This document shows positions 12,054-25,549 of a stretch of DNA of 64,000 nucleotides, piece after piece. Where the stretch lies: NCBI GenBank assembly GCA_023974075.1, contig CM043791.1, forward strand, positions 24,789,642 through 24,853,641, written 5' to 3'. The notes under the pieces are model-generated. The model searched no databases, was not told where the DNA came from, and saw only the letters and a list, made by a program, of their open reading frames with translations. The position numbers were made by a program, and so were the translations under genes. Position 1 is the stretch's first letter, and the number at the start of each line of letters is the position of its first letter. The stretch is from Chaenocephalus aceratus (lineage: Eukaryota; Chordata; Actinopteri; Perciformes; Channichthyidae).

Positions 12054-15000
12054 TGTGTATGTCTGTGAGTGTGCGTGTTTATTTTAAAGCCTAAGTTATG
12101 ACTGAAGTTATTTCTAAAAAGTGAAATAGTTTTTGCTGTGCATTATGTGCAACCTCATCAGTCTGAAGGGCATTCAATTAGCTCCATGGAGAAGCACTGA
12201 GGCCTTCTGCACTGCCTCTGCTCCCTTCGTTCTGACTTGAACACAAAGCTGCATGCGTTTAATTTATAGGACATTTGTTAGAGATTATTGTTGTGAAAAT
12301 ATTCTTATTCATTTTGTTACATGAGTAGCTTCCCAACTTTTCTATAGTGCACTGCTTCATGCGGCTGAGTTTTCAAATGTAAAGAAATAAAAAAAATAAA
12401 GTCGTGCAGATAGACTCAATGTAATGCGTCATATGGTGTTGGGAGTAAACTGGCTGACCTTTGTTATCAGGCTCTGGAGCATTGCCTTGGCCAAAAGAAA
12501 GGAATGCTGATGTTTATTTGTATGTTCACTCTTTGACTTGTGCTTGTGTAAACTCTGTAACATATTCTCCTGTCTCCCATGTGGGCACTTTGCCTCCAGA
12601 GTGTGCAGCAGCTCGCGAGAATTCATAAAAACTACAATAAAAAAACAAAACACGAAGCGTCTCACTGCAACGTCATCGTCTAGGAGGACCAAAACACTAC
12701 AGAACTGTTTACGACTAGATCTGCTGGACTCATACAACATTTTGACGAAATACTTCTTAATCTGAACTCCTCCACTAAAGTGTCTTGAGATGTTATTTTT
12801 CTCACAGAGATGCATTCATTTTTTGTCGTTCTTTCTGGACAGAAGGTTTTCCGTTTTAACATGACTAAACCCAAAGACACGCAAGAATTTGATAAATTAT
12901 TGAATTGTGACATGAATAGGGCTTATAAAATGCCTCTCGTAGTGGGGGGCAAAGGAGCACAAAGGGAAGAGGTATTCTCCATCATCAATCTTTCACTACA
13001 GAGCTTTGTGTTATTCTGCAAACAGCTCCGACAGCAGCAAGTTTTGAGTTTACCAAATATTATGTACACGGCCTTATCCTTGAACATTATTCCCAAACGT
13101 GAGAGTTTAAATTGATTTTGAAATATAGCACATTAAGTGGACCAGAGCGGTTAACATCTGCTTTCTGGACGTGTCTTTTGGAAAGGCACTAGAATGGTGG
13201 TGAGACGGCTCTGAGAAATGAATCTAGAAGCCTTTATGTTGCTGGACAGATTAGAGAAATTAATGTTCTCGCCAGAGTCGCAGCATCCCTCCAACCCCGT
13301 ATAGGCCCTGTCGCCTCCATGTCGCGAAGCTGAAAAGGTACTTTATTAAAGTTAGGAGGCAAAGTGGGAGAAGGCCGAGTTCACTTCGAGGACACATTTT
13401 CTGTCCCATTAGGCTCATCTCAGTCTGGATGGCCGACCTCTCCCACCCTGTGACCTGACTCCCTCTCTATACGTATACCTTCTTTGAGCACCCTAACTGG
13501 TCCCCCTTGGCCTCGGTTTTCTTTGTGGACTTTCTGCATGGTGCCTTTAGGGAGGCCTGCGGTGGGGCATCACTGAAAGTGTTGCTCCCTTTGTTAGTCA
13601 GAGTGACCCAGGACAGTGTTAAACTCTCGGACAAGTCCTCTTCTCTGCATCCAACAGACGGGCTTCCAAACATGCACCTTCTTTGGAGCATCTGACACCG
13701 AGCTGGCAACCGTGTGGGCTGACTTTCACCGAGTTGATGCAGTGACCACAGAAGTGTACATGCAATCAGATTTGTGTGTTTGGTACCTTAAAACAAATAA
13801 TAATAATTCATTTTTTTGCAGAGGAATTTTTAAGTCATACACTCATTTTAAACTGATAAATTACAATTCCAGTCAAATTAGCACAAAGCTTCTAAAAAAA
13901 GTCCTATTTTCAAGGGATTAATTAAATCCCCAAACGTCTCCAAAAACATTAGGCCAGTAAAAATAGTCACTTGACTTCTGTGTGGTTTAAGAGAATAACT
14001 GGCCTCAGGTCAGTACTTCCTCTCAAAAGCAAGCTGCCAATTATAAGCTGCCAGGTCTTTCTGACAGTACTGGGACAGTTGGTCATTGTGATTAGTTTAT
14101 GGACAGGGACCTTCAACTCTCTGTAGTTACTAAAAACCTTGCAAACTTTCTACTGACACCCCACTCTTCAGCCAAAGTTTCATTTTTAATCCAAATGCAC
14201 ATTTTTATGCACATGAGATAGAAAGACATGAGCCCATGCATGTTTTCTTACGCTTCAACAGTATCATTGTTTGTAATAAAAACAGAATATATATGCTACT
14301 GTCTTTAGATAAGAAACTATGTTTACTGTTTTCGCAAGCAAACTTAAATATTCTTATTTTGATTATTTGAAAACGTTTGGTCACTTCTGTGGCCATGATA
14401 ATAATATTCAACGCTGAGAGAAAAATATTCGACAACATGCCTTTTAAGATAAACAGCTGTCACTAAAACCTAAACAACTCATCTGTATAGTGGTTGTTCA
14501 ACTTCCCTTGGAACATTTAAAATTGCACTCTAAACACGGACCGGATGTAGTTTTATTTTGTTTAAAACGTTTTTTTTGTTAAGTAAAAATATTAGGCATA
14601 CTTTGCTGGTATTATGTTTTTGTTTTCCATGCCAAGGAAAATTATTTACTTAACACTTTATAAGGCATTGTTTGGTTTACGAGAATAAACAGAACGTGTG
14701 ATTTCAAGCTATTATTCAAACAAAAGCTTGTGTCGTTTGTCAGTCATAAATCAGGATTGTTTCGCTTTATGATACTAAACTTTGAGATTATGTGCAGTTA
14801 GTTAAACTCAATATTTGCACAGATATGCGTCACCTTGATAGAAAGTGCACACCATATACACATGATTTAAGAAAGCAAATAATACCTTAAATCATTATCG
14901 TCAAAGTTATTCTAACCTATCAGAAGATCAACACAACAAAATTATCAGCATAGTATCTAGTTAAACTTACAATTTAAAATAGTTTGTTTTATTTCTAGTT

Positions 15001-15879
15001 TTGTCCTGTAGCTTTGCAGCCGCTTTCACTCGGTTTAATCTGTAAAAATGGAGTGGCTGTAGTTGTTCTTAACCTCAGCACCGGAATAAGATGTAGTCTT
15101 TATGTTTGAAATTCAGTGTTTAAATTCCTCAACACTTACTCAGTCCTTACTGGTTTCTTTTCTGACTGGAGAGAGACTGTTGAATCACACATGATTTTCA
15201 GCTCACATTGCACCGCTGCAGGCTCTCTGTGATTTATGAGAACCTCAGACGAGGACTCTCTCTTGGAAGATATACAAACTTTACACAAACAGCAATCGAA
15301 ATGTTTGAACAAGAGGCGAATATGACACCAATATGATCAGATGTTGTGTCGTTGGTGTGGTTTATTACCTGTTTTGTATTGTCTGAGTACAAATGTGGTT
15401 TTTTTCTCCACTCGTCTCAGGTGAGTGTCTTCTTCAGCCACTCTGGTGTGTGATGAAAGGTCCGGGGCCAGTGCATTGTTAGTGTGTAGTGTGTTTAAAC
15501 GGCAGCCATGGCAGTTGCATAAAGGCTGAGAGTTGAAACAGGGGTCACGCTGCTATTTTCCAGGGACAGAGAGGCTCTCTCGCATTGACCAGCAGTGGGT
15601 GTGTCATAAATCCGTAAATCTCTCTCCCATCCGTTCACTCTAGAGAGCAGATGCACCATGTCTTTCTTTTTTTTGTTCCTTTGCGTCTGTGTGTGGGGGT
15701 GTGTGTGTGTGGTTTAGTGTCTGTTTAATGCATTTACATAAAACTAGATTTTAAAACTCCATCAGACATGTTACAATGATTTGCTGTCAGAGCTGGCAAA
15801 CATTTCAAGCAGGGGGACAACAAAGCAGCTTGGATCAACACCCTGATATCCTGTACACTCCAACATCACATCATTTTTT
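12054..15879. other. hoxc4a to hoxc3a intergenic DNA, left part
   Basis: Unique, mostly AT-rich sequence. The open frames present are short and lack domains or credible splice structure. I see no RNA gene. Confidence 0.5.
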
Positions 15880-16363
15880 CATTTCATTTCAAACCTTTAT
15901 TTATACAGATAAATCCCATTGAGATCATTGATCTCTTTTCCAAGGGAGACCTGCTCAAGTAGTTCCACATGAAACATAAAAACATAAATAGAACAACAAA
16001 AGGACATCATCCAGCATCATTTACATAATTATCCACATAAACAGGTACCAATAGCTTCCGATTGACTAGCATCCAACCAAGCTTTAAAAACATTTAGTGG
16101 CACCAGATTGTTCAGTTTCCATTTAATTTGCAGACTATTCCAAGACAGAGGAGCTGCACATCTAAAAGCTGTCTTCCCTAAGACAGTCCTAGCAGTTGGC
16201 ACATTTAATAAAACCACAGCATTCGATCTCAGGCAGTAGCCATTTACAATTTTCCGTGAGATCAGGGAGCAGATATAAGATGGAAGTTTCCCTAACATGG
16301 CTTTGTATATAAAAATGTACCAGTGACTGAGCCTCCGTACAGTTAGTGAAAGCAAACCAGACC
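15880..16363 (-). mobile_element. 3' end of a CR1/L2/Rex1-like LINE, truncated
   Basis: Read on the minus strand, 16355-16029 encodes the C-terminal region that follows the reverse-transcriptase core in Jockey/CR1-group LINEs: HWYIFIYKAMLGKLPSYI, then a CLRS motif, then KTAFRCAAPLSWNSL. Further along the minus strand come a GGTCTCCCTTGGAAAAGAGA stretch and a TTTATCTGTATAAATAAAGG tail (about 15960-15890), which resemble common teleost LINE 3' ends. The polymerase core is absent, so the copy is 5' truncated and dead. It is the only recognisable transposon inside the Hox part of the window. Confidence 0.75.
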
Positions 16364-18057
16364 TTGCATACAGGGTACAGATATATAGGAAATGATGGCC
16401 TGTGTAAACTTGCCAGTAATACTTTATGTCATCATAACGCCTCTGAGAAATGTGTCATTAGCCTATTTGCTGCATCGTTGAAGACCTTAGAAATTAAAGT
16501 CATTTCCCCTCAGTTCAAGGTGTCACTGGGGGCCCACTTTTCATTAGCAAAAATGATCTGAATATGGGATCCTGAGACTATAGATCCACAATTATAAGCT
16601 AAGTGAAAATGCTTTTTTTATTTGATTTGCTCTCTCAAATGATTATCTTGTGCATTTGTGTGACCACCAGTTGCATTTCTACAACAGTCTTCTCACACTC
16701 TGAAGGCAGATGCTGCAGCATTTGGATTCAATTTGAACATATAGTTAAATATTGTTGAATAGCATGCATAATTCAATGTTAAAGGCAAAGTGCATCATCT
16801 GAATGTAAACGCAAAAGGGGAAACTCCCTTCCATTTCTTTAAACACAATCTGCCTTCCCACACATAATGATTTGCATAAACCTTTTGATGAAATGATTGC
16901 TGAATTCAAGATATTAATATTAATATATAACATTAAAGGTTTAGGAAGACAGATAGCATATGTTTTTATGATCAGATTTCATATGAAAAATATATATAAC
17001 ATATTTGTTTTTATGCTGCAGCATTATTTCATTCGAAACATTTAAATATTCAGAATAAAACATATTTCCCTGAGTGAAAAAAAAATCAAAATGTGACACT
17101 TTCAGATATTCCCTGGCCCAGAGCTGCAGGATTTATGCTGTGTGCACTCTGCAGAGACAGGCCAGGATTTACAGTGAGCTGTGCTTTAAACAGGCCCAAA
17201 TTAATATGTTAATGCACATGCTAATGCAGAGTCAGGACTGGGAAATTGACAATGTGTGTCTTTTCCTCACGTATGAAGTGCAGTCTACAAACTCTAGTCC
17301 TTTCATTTCACTCTGCATTGTTTACAGCAATATAGGGCACCGGGCTCATAAATCTTCGCCTTGCTCTGCCAAGACAGCGCCATTTGTATGCACCGTTTTA
17401 ACCGACAGCATCCTCTGCCCATTAACGTCTTCTCCCCTTCTCTCTCTCTCAGTCTCCTTTTATCTGCCCAGCTCTATCCCTTGGAAATACATTAACTGAT
17501 CATCCGTGCGATTCTTAAGCTCTGGAAAACAATTATGTTTTTTGAGTGTAAGGAATATATAATTTACGAGTAGAAAATGCAAGATGGTGTTGCATTGCAC
17601 AGATTCTCCCTGCGGTTGCATATAGCCTACTTCCCTATAGCCTACCTCAGTACCGTTTCCCCTGTTAGTTATTGGTATGGAAAATAAAAGTTTATCGACG
17701 ATTTCCTCTGTTGTTTGTGTCAGCAGGCGAGAGAGCGCAGAAGGTAAGGAGGAATTGTAAAAGGGTTGACACCCAGAGCGACCGGCGCGCTTTTGTGTGA
17801 GAGAGAAACATGATTTATTGCCACTGAGGCGGTTCAAACAGAGTTCACGGAGAATTGTGGTGGAGGCGCGGAGGAGCTAAATTATGGTCTTGCTGAGCTA
17901 GTATATCATAGATCTTATCTCCAATTCAGAGAGTGTGTTCAAGGGTGTGAGGTAAGAAAAACAAAACGACTTTAATTACTTTCCTCCATTTCTGTCACCG
18001 CTGATACGGCCTGATTCGCCTGTTGTAGTAAATAATAATAATAATAATAATAATAAC

Positions 18058-18099
<42 letters not shown>

Positions 18100-20080
18100 T
18101 GTTATTGTATTTTGTATTGGGGGGTGTTAAAACAAGACATAAGAAGATGCCATTATATTTAAATTTATATTTATTTGAGCTCTAATGGCCTACATTCATC
18201 CAATACAAAGATTAACAGAAGAGACATTTAGCACTTCACTGCTATTTTAATGGAGAGTCTTACAAAATAAAACCTGTTTTTATTTCCAAATTAAAACCAA
18301 GTCTCCAAGCTAGCCTTTTTATGTTTAAATTTTAATTATGATCAACAATAACATCATGTAGCAGTCATTTTAATGTCGATGGTTACCAATACGCCAAAGT
18401 GTGGGACATGTTTGTGGTATTGTGCCCTTGATCCAAACTGAACTGAAAGGAAATACAAATCAAACATATTTCATTTATTTAAAAACAAATCCAAGGACGT
18501 GACTCCAATATGGATGTGTTCAGGTAAAACCTCAGTGACGGTGGCAGCAGGGGTGAAACGAAAAAGGGGGAAGGCTCCTTTTCTTCCAAGCTATGCAACC
18601 CTGAGTGCATAATCCATCACGCAGAGAGACATCTAAAGAGGGTTTTCTCGACAGCTTTGTTGTAGAGAATCACCAAATGGAACTTATATCCAAAGCCTGC
18701 TTTAACTAAGATTAATACGCACAAAATATACAGAGCCCTCTAGTTTTGGAAGATACTTTTGGGTGCATAATTTAAAAAAATGTGATGGCTTCATTATTCT
18801 AGTTATTTACATTGTAGCCTACTGTGTGAAAATTAAGCAATTGTGTTTTATGAGATTTTTTTTTCAAAGTGTAACTCAGTTAGGCCACACTTGATGTAGT
18901 ATTTAGCCAACATAATTTACCCTTACAAATAATTATTATGGGTTTTTTAAATGAAGTTACAAAAATCCCATTTGATTTAAGTGGTTTGCACCTTTATAAA
19001 TATATTCCCAAATTCCTGGTGTTGTGTGCTCTGTGTGGTGAGCGTAAACAGGCGCACATACGGGCACTGCTGAACATCTCCCTCTGCTCTTTTGTCCACC
19101 AGCCGTGCAGCAAGCGGGATGTTTACCATCCAAAACGTCCGCAGTGTTTGACTGTTGCCTCACAGAGCCATAGACAGGGACACTTGATACTGTACAGTGA
19201 TGCCTGATTAATGCAAATGCGCTGAAAAAAGAAATCTCTAATGATTGCCTCCTTTGTCTTTGTGTGGCAATGACTGTCAAGCCTTTGTTTGACCACTCCC
19301 CGTGAATCCTATTATGCCAAAGCTACACTTCCACTCAGACGGTTATAAGCATTGTTATTTAAAGAAAAGAAAAATAATCCCGCCGATTTTTAAAAACTGG
19401 GCTGTTAAATGAGATGCAAACTAAATTATCCATTATAATCGCAAAGATTTATTTTACAGGCAAAAAGGAGGTTTATTGCAGAGTGCCCATTTATAGAGCA
19501 GCTAAGAAAATACGGGAATAAATATATTATTTATCATTAGAGTTAATTGGCCAAAAATAAATCTGGAACACGAGTATTTAAAACCCATTTTACATCTGAA
19601 AGAATACAGCAGAATAATGAGTTGTAGTGGATCATGTGTTATTATCCAGTAGGCTATATTACTCGAGCTCCTAGCAGCCTACTGTAAGGCAGGAAGTCGT
19701 CGCGTTGATAAATCCTACCACAAAAACTTCAGGATGTGCAGCTGCAAGCGATGGCTCCTTCTAAAAAAAAATGCGTCCTGTCAAAAGATTTACAATGTTA
19801 CAAGAAACTAACCCTGTTTGTAATGAGGCGATTCTCACCACACATGGTAATCTCTGTCTCCACCCTCTGCCATTTTTCTTTCTCCGTATAAACAACTCTC
19901 CCTCTTTCTCTCTCTCTCACACGGATTACAGTTGTTGGCCTCTACTCATATTCTGTTTTTTCCCCTCCCTAGGTAAAGAAATGCAGGCTGTTCAAAGCAA
20001 TGTTGTCTGAAGAAATATCGCAAAAGCTTCTTTCGGCGCCCCAAATTGCCAGCGGAATACTTTTGAAGTCCAGAGCTCTG
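16364..20080. other. hoxc4a to hoxc3a intergenic DNA, right part
   Basis: No coding exon is supported. It contains an (AAT)n microsatellite at 18030-18098 (about 69 bases). AT-rich unique sequence continues to the hoxc3a promoter. The pyrimidine-rich tract near 19860-19975 ends in CTAG and could be a splice acceptor for a 5' non-coding hoxc3a exon, but no partner donor is clear. Confidence 0.45.
18030..18098. repeat. (AAT)n microsatellite
   Basis: About 23 copies of AAT with a single AAC interruption, in the hoxc4a-hoxc3a interval. Confidence 0.97.
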
Positions 20081-20110
20081 CCATTGGAGGACGGTCACAC
20101 GTGACTATAC
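20081..20110 (+). promoter_or_regulatory. hoxc3a candidate core promoter elements
   Basis: CCATTGG (20081-20087) is followed eight bases later by CACACGTGAC and then a weak TATAC. It lies about 190 bp before the hoxc3a ATG and shares its layout with the hoxc4a start region. Inference from motif arrangement. Confidence 0.45.
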
Positions 20111-20281
20111 GGCACCCTTCTGGTAAATATTATTCAAATATTCCACATGGTTACTCCAAGTGCTCAACCCTGCATGGGCTTAGACATTCATGTTAATTGT
20201 GATCTGATATTAGACAGACAGAAGTCCAAGTCTTTAGTACTGTTGAGGGATTTATTTGAGACAGTTTGATGAGCTGGGTCC

Positions 20282-22369
20282 ATGGTGGACCCCCAACCGT
20301 CTGCCCTCCCACTGCAGCTGCATGGCAACAGTTTTGCTATGAGCTCTGGACAAGTGCCAAAACTAAGTGCTGGATACAATGAAGGAGGAGGAGGCCAAGA
20401 TGCTGTTCTTCATCAGAAAACCATGACCTCCTCTGCTCGTGTCAGTTGCAGGTTGAACCCAGGTGAACAGTTCGGGTGCCCACTGGAGCCTCTGGTTCAC
20501 TGCCATGCCAAGGGCAGGCTGGACATGAAGAGCAGGAGCTGCAGTCTACTCACCATCTGCCGCTCAGGAGTTATCTTTCCCTGGATGAATCAACGGACAG
20601 CTGACTCTGAACAATCTGGTAACTCTGCTTTCCTTTATTGTCATTTACTTTTTTAAAGCTTTAAAGCTATACGTGAGTCTACATAATCTTCATTATATGC
20701 TCTGATGGGGTGAATCCATACATTTGAATTTAATGAGCATTTCCATCATTTGTTCATTGAGTGCATAATTGATATCTGACCTTAGCTGAGACTCTTTGTT
20801 GCACAAAGACACATGCTGAAACTACACAGTCAGCTCCTGGTTGTTAAAACTTTCTACTAACACATTTACACACAGAGCAAGCAAAAGTCTTACACAAACA
20901 CATTTATCAGATGTAAAGGCTCTTTCTTCCCTATTAAGTTAAATACATCTATAAGTATTTATGTTACAGCATTAAATAAATATCAGTCTTGCTCACATTG
21001 TTTGTACTTCCGGGTTGTTATAGGCAAAGTAATGATCACAAGCTGCAGTAAAGAATTATTGTTAAATAAAACTATAAACCTGTATCCGCAAATACCCTAA
21101 TTCTATTATGTTGCGTCTTGTAAAAATCTAAAATATGTTTATTTTGAGTGTAAAATGTCAGTTATTTTTACGACAAATGATTATAATTACAAAAATTGAT
21201 TTAAATGGATAAAAGAAAACTGTATATGATTCCCCAATATGCTTTTTTCAGAGATATATATAAACATCATTAGCTAGCATACAACCAGGAAGCTACAGAC
21301 TCCCTGTCTGGTGATAAGGAGAGCACTTTACACTCTAAGGTCACCACAGGCCTTATTAAGTATCCATTAACCCCAGTGTGTTATGTTGTTATCAACAGGA
21401 CCCTGGTATCACTCATATACATGTCAAATAAAATCTCTAATTGTGGTTATTTTCAGTGGTGGTCCCAAGGTACCTTTTAAGTGACTGAGATGGGGATTTG
21501 ACAGGTCTGCTTCTGTGTGTAGCTGTGATTAATGTGGCCTGTCAGGCAGCCGTTGTGGCGTCAGATGTTTCCCCCAGACTGTTTCTTCGGGAGGTAACTT
21601 TCCCTGAACACATGACACAGTAGACAGCCAGTCTTGTATAGCGTCTCAAGCATGACTGAATACACAGGAAGAGCTGAGGGCCCTACTTTGTCCCAGGTTG
21701 ATTGGCTGAGGATTAACGTGGACCTTACTGGCACTTGAAGTCCTTCTGTGGAGGTTGATAGACTTGTTAGAAATGTGGCTTTTAACACCCTCTCTTCTTT
21801 ATGTGCTCCCTCCTGCATCAGTCAGTGGCAATGTGGCGGTGGGTCTGACAGGCGGAGGAAGGCTGGGTGTCAGGAGGGAAAGAACGGCTTTCACCAACAG
21901 CCAGCTGCTGGAGCTGGAGAAGGAGTTCCACTTCAGTCCCTACCTGTGTCGTCCTCGGAGGCTGGAGATGGCCGCCGGGCTGCAGCTCACCGATCGGCAA
22001 GTCAAGATCTGGTTTCAGAACCGCAGGATGAGGTACAAGAAGGAGCACAAGGATGGAGAGGTGACAGGTTCCTCACAGGGGTCTACCTGCAAGCCTTCCT
22101 TCAGCTCGAGCTCATGTGGGGATCACTTGGGGTTTCCGGGTGCATGTGTTGTAAGAACTTCCTCCTCCTCAGAGCTGCACTTCATGGATCACGCTCCGAT
22201 GTCCTCCTCTCTTTATGGCCCTTACAGTGAGGTCGGCAGTGGTCAGTGTGTTCACCCCGCATACCTGTCCCATCAATGCGGCATACTTCCATCTGTTGCA
22301 AATGGTCCACCTCCTTCCTGTACAGCTGTAGATAATCATCACTATGCTGGCATTTTAAACTGGCCCTAG
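20282..22369 (+). CDS. hoxc3a: Hoxc3a homeodomain transcription factor, two exons (20282-20618, 21822-22369)
   Basis: Hox paralog group 3 nuclear regulator. Exon 1 is placed at ATG 20282 because an in-frame TGA lies four codons upstream. ATG 20339 has a better Kozak context and is the alternative. Exon 1 contains the hexapeptide IFPWMNQR (about residues 98-105) and ends CTG/GTAACT at 20618, phase 1. Exon 2 starts at 21822 after CATCAG, the only acceptor nearby that keeps frame. Its homeodomain (about residues 129-188) has the group-3 signature CRPRR and NRRMRYKK. The predicted length is 294 residues, shorter than typical Hox3 proteins of about 400. The N-terminus lacks the usual Hox3 MQKATYY-like start, and the homeodomain shows changes such as FSPYLC and [12 protein letters not shown], so the protein is fast-evolving. 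The frame is intact and expression is unknown. Assignment to group 3 is firm. Confidence 0.92.
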
Positions 22370-22978
22370 GGCCCCATAATGGCCATCCCTCCTGTGCTCA
22401 TCCAAATCTCAATGATACATCCACTTGCACTTACTTATGAAAGACTGGGGTATGTCTTATTAGCATCCCTGGGTTGAAATCCCCTTAACGTTCGCCATTC
22501 ATGAAACATTTTAATTAAACTATGAACATATCTTAATTAAAGCAGAGCTACAGTGATATCATTTGTGTTTCTCAGGCGTGGAAGACTGCAGGTTAAACTT
22601 GCTGCTCGTATTGTACGTACACTGCATGAACAAGACATTCAAGCTTTTCAAATGACACCCTTTGCTGTAATTTTGTCGTTGTTTCATTTATATTGTCGTT
22701 GCATGTTAAATGCATGTGTGAATCATATTAACAGTATTTTTTTTCTATTTCCCTCTGTTGTCAGAGAATAGCTAAGTGGTTGTCATATTTTCTAAGTGTC
22801 ACATTTGGCCCCTTTTTTATTATCTACTGTTAATAGCAGGTAATTTGTGTAAAATGTTTTAACTGTGATAAAATGTTCATATCGACCAATGTTATATTTT
22901 TGTTAAAGCCATTAAAGGATACAGCAAGTCTTTGATACAGCTCTTGATTCATTGAGATGTCATATACTGTACATGCTT

Positions 22979-22984
22979 AATAAA
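22979..22984 (+). terminator. Candidate hoxc3a polyadenylation signal
   Basis: AATAAA about 610 bases after the hoxc3a stop, at the end of an AT-rich, TTTT-rich stretch. Positional inference. Confidence 0.45.
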
Positions 22985-25334
22985 TGCATTAGGGAAAACT
23001 GTAGCTCTTGTGCAATGTTTACCCTATTCATCGCTGATTAGAGTTACATTTTTCTAGCAGTATTTCATGATTAAGGATTCCTGGACTACATCCCAAAGGG
23101 GGACGAAAAAAATCGGAAAGTAATCAAATTAAGGCATGCTTTAGATTCATTGAAAACTCTACAGTATTGTGCATTCAAGTTCCACAATCTTGCCACATAA
23201 GCCTCTCCCTCGCTCCTACCTCCAAGTTCCCCACCATTAATCACTGAGACAAGGCAGTCTTTCCAGCACTCCAACCACAAGTCTGAACCCACTGGGCACC
23301 ATGACAAGATCGGTTGCCTCCTCCTTCCCAACGCTTGCCTTTTCAATAGCCAAATTGTAATGCTGCAAGTCGGGGCTGGCCTCCGTCTCAGGGGCCATGT
23401 TAGTTGTGTAGCTTAGACGTCCTTCCAGCAGCCCATATGCCACAACAGACCAATGAGGTTCAATCACAAATGACAACATATCATCTTAAAGAACAATCAG
23501 ACGTTGTTTTTTAACAGCATCCACTGTGCCGTTGAGACAAGGGGATTCTCACATGTAAATTATGTCACAGAGAAAAAAAATGTCTTGCTTTATCTGACTT
23601 CATGATTTCCACTCGGCTAAATTACTCACACAGGGAATTGTGCGTTTATTTGACAGAAGTAGGCCACAGGTTCTCTTGGGATTCGACAGCTTTACACGTC
23701 AAACACAGACAACAACTTTCATGATGGAGTGAAACTCCTCTTACACTTGATAATGTGAGCAGGAGTGTTAATACTCCTAACACAACATCACACATTTTTT
23801 GGACATGCTGACACTTTTATATCAGTGGCTGTACAGTAAATGAGCTGTCACAGAGAACTACTGACAGCAATGAAATGAGAAAGCTGATCCCCGGGTGGTC
23901 CTGGATAGAATTACCTCTCGCTCCTAATTCATTAGCTAATCAGCCCGTGGATCAGCTGTCATTTTGGTAAATATTTGACACCATTTCAGCGTTACTCAGT
24001 AGGTATCATGGGAGCTATACATTGCTATAACTCTGTGGACATTTTGAATAAAATAAAATGAGGTCTACACTTTAACTGTATAAGAGAGATGGTGACAGTG
24101 GCGTAATTTTAGAGAAAAGTAATAAAGGCAAGAGAAATAGATGAAGAAAAAGTTCTCTCTTTTAAATAAGTCACCTACAGAGAGAGAGAGAGAGGGGGGG
24201 GGGGATTGTGAAGAAGGAGAAGCGCACAGTGTTGGATTCTTGAGATTCTTGGGGTGATTTATGGTGTTAATGGAGCCGAGGCTCAATAGGAACTTTACCT
24301 CTGGTTCCTCACCACATGCTCTTTCCAGACGCTGAAGCCAGGAGAATCCATGCACTGAAGTGCAGTAATTCAGTGGACGGGGTCAAGGGGGTTCCCCAAG
24401 GGTCAAGGAAAGCCCCCCGCCCCCCCCCCCAAGGGCCCCAGTGCGAGGGGGAACAGTCTACTTCCATTTGAACATTAAGTTATTCTCACATTGGCTCGCT
24501 CCCACTTAGCAACTAAACTCATTATTTCCTTTTTGCTCACTTGACCCCAGTGTGATGACATCTTTTTTCATGAGGGCAGATCTTGAAAGCCAAAAATCCT
24601 TGTTATTTTGTTAGAAAAATTCTGGGCTTTGATCAGACTGGAGCATTGCATTAAGAGGTTCTTTGAAGTGATAAATTATGCCAGTCGTGGTGCCATGAAA
24701 CCAGCTTTGGTTACGGTCCATCATTAATTTCAAGATTTTGCGTGATGTCCTTTACAGTGACTGATGGGCCACTGTCCAATCTGCAGCTGTTGTGAAACTG
24801 ATTTTGGGGTAAGACTTGAAACATGTTCTATGCATCAAGACTCTCTTATGCTGCCATGAAAAGAAAACGGCTGTGTCTTTAACATAGGCGTGCAGCTTTA
24901 AGTATCTCTCAAAGCATTTGCCCCTGTGCTAAACAAATTTAAAGCCTGAAAACTATAACCATCACAGTATAAGCTGCTGGTGTCAACTGCAAATCATCTA
25001 TGTGTGTGTTTGCTCTGCCTGTTTATATTCTCATAGACTGTTGAGCTGAGTCCCCAAAGATTCATCCATGCAACATTGACACCTCTTTCTCTCATCACTT
25101 GAACAGTACTTTGGGAATGCTTTAGTCTCTGTTTTTATTTTTATATCTTCATCATTACAATCCCAACGTCACTAATTAATGCCAGGATTTACACATTTCT
25201 AAAGCATTTTGAAAGCACTGCTGTTTGCACTTTTACTTTATGTCTGGGGACGCAATGAGCAACATCCCACATTGACCCAACCTTTGCAAAAGAAAAAAAG
25301 ATAAAAAAGAAAAAGCTGCTGAATCAATTACAGT

Positions 25335-25549
25335 AACATTCAATGTGATTTATTTATAAGAAAATAGTTGACAGAGAAAATCAACTAATGCAGAAATCGA
25401 AGCAAAAAAAACATCAGAGTTTTTCAACAACGGCAACACCAGAAACAGACAGCTCAGTGCAATGGGTCTGGGGGATAGACTGGTATTCAGCTTCACTGAT
25501 TGTTGAATAAACTTCAGGGCATCTGGGCGCTGAGAGAGGGCCGAGGCTC
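25335..25549 (-). ncRNA. Possible antisense transcript terminal exon
   Basis: On the minus strand a strong acceptor (TCTCTCTGTGTTTCAG, ending at 25550) is followed by about 200 bases ending in an AATAAA (complement of 25349-25354) and a short downstream tail. The exon stays open in one frame for about 60 codons, but the peptide is unlike any family I recognise, so a long non-coding RNA antisense to the Hox genes is as likely as a coding exon. No upstream donor was identified, so this is weakly supported. Confidence 0.25.

Noticed and set aside
16369..16381. Complement of the miR-10 5' end (TACAGGGTACAG) as a second microRNA or target
   Set aside because: No hairpin partner, and it adjoins a LINE fragment outside any transcript. 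A chance match.
23086..23479. Overlapping minus-strand frames of 80-86 codons after hoxc3a
   Set aside because: No family resemblance, no splice signals and two competing frames.
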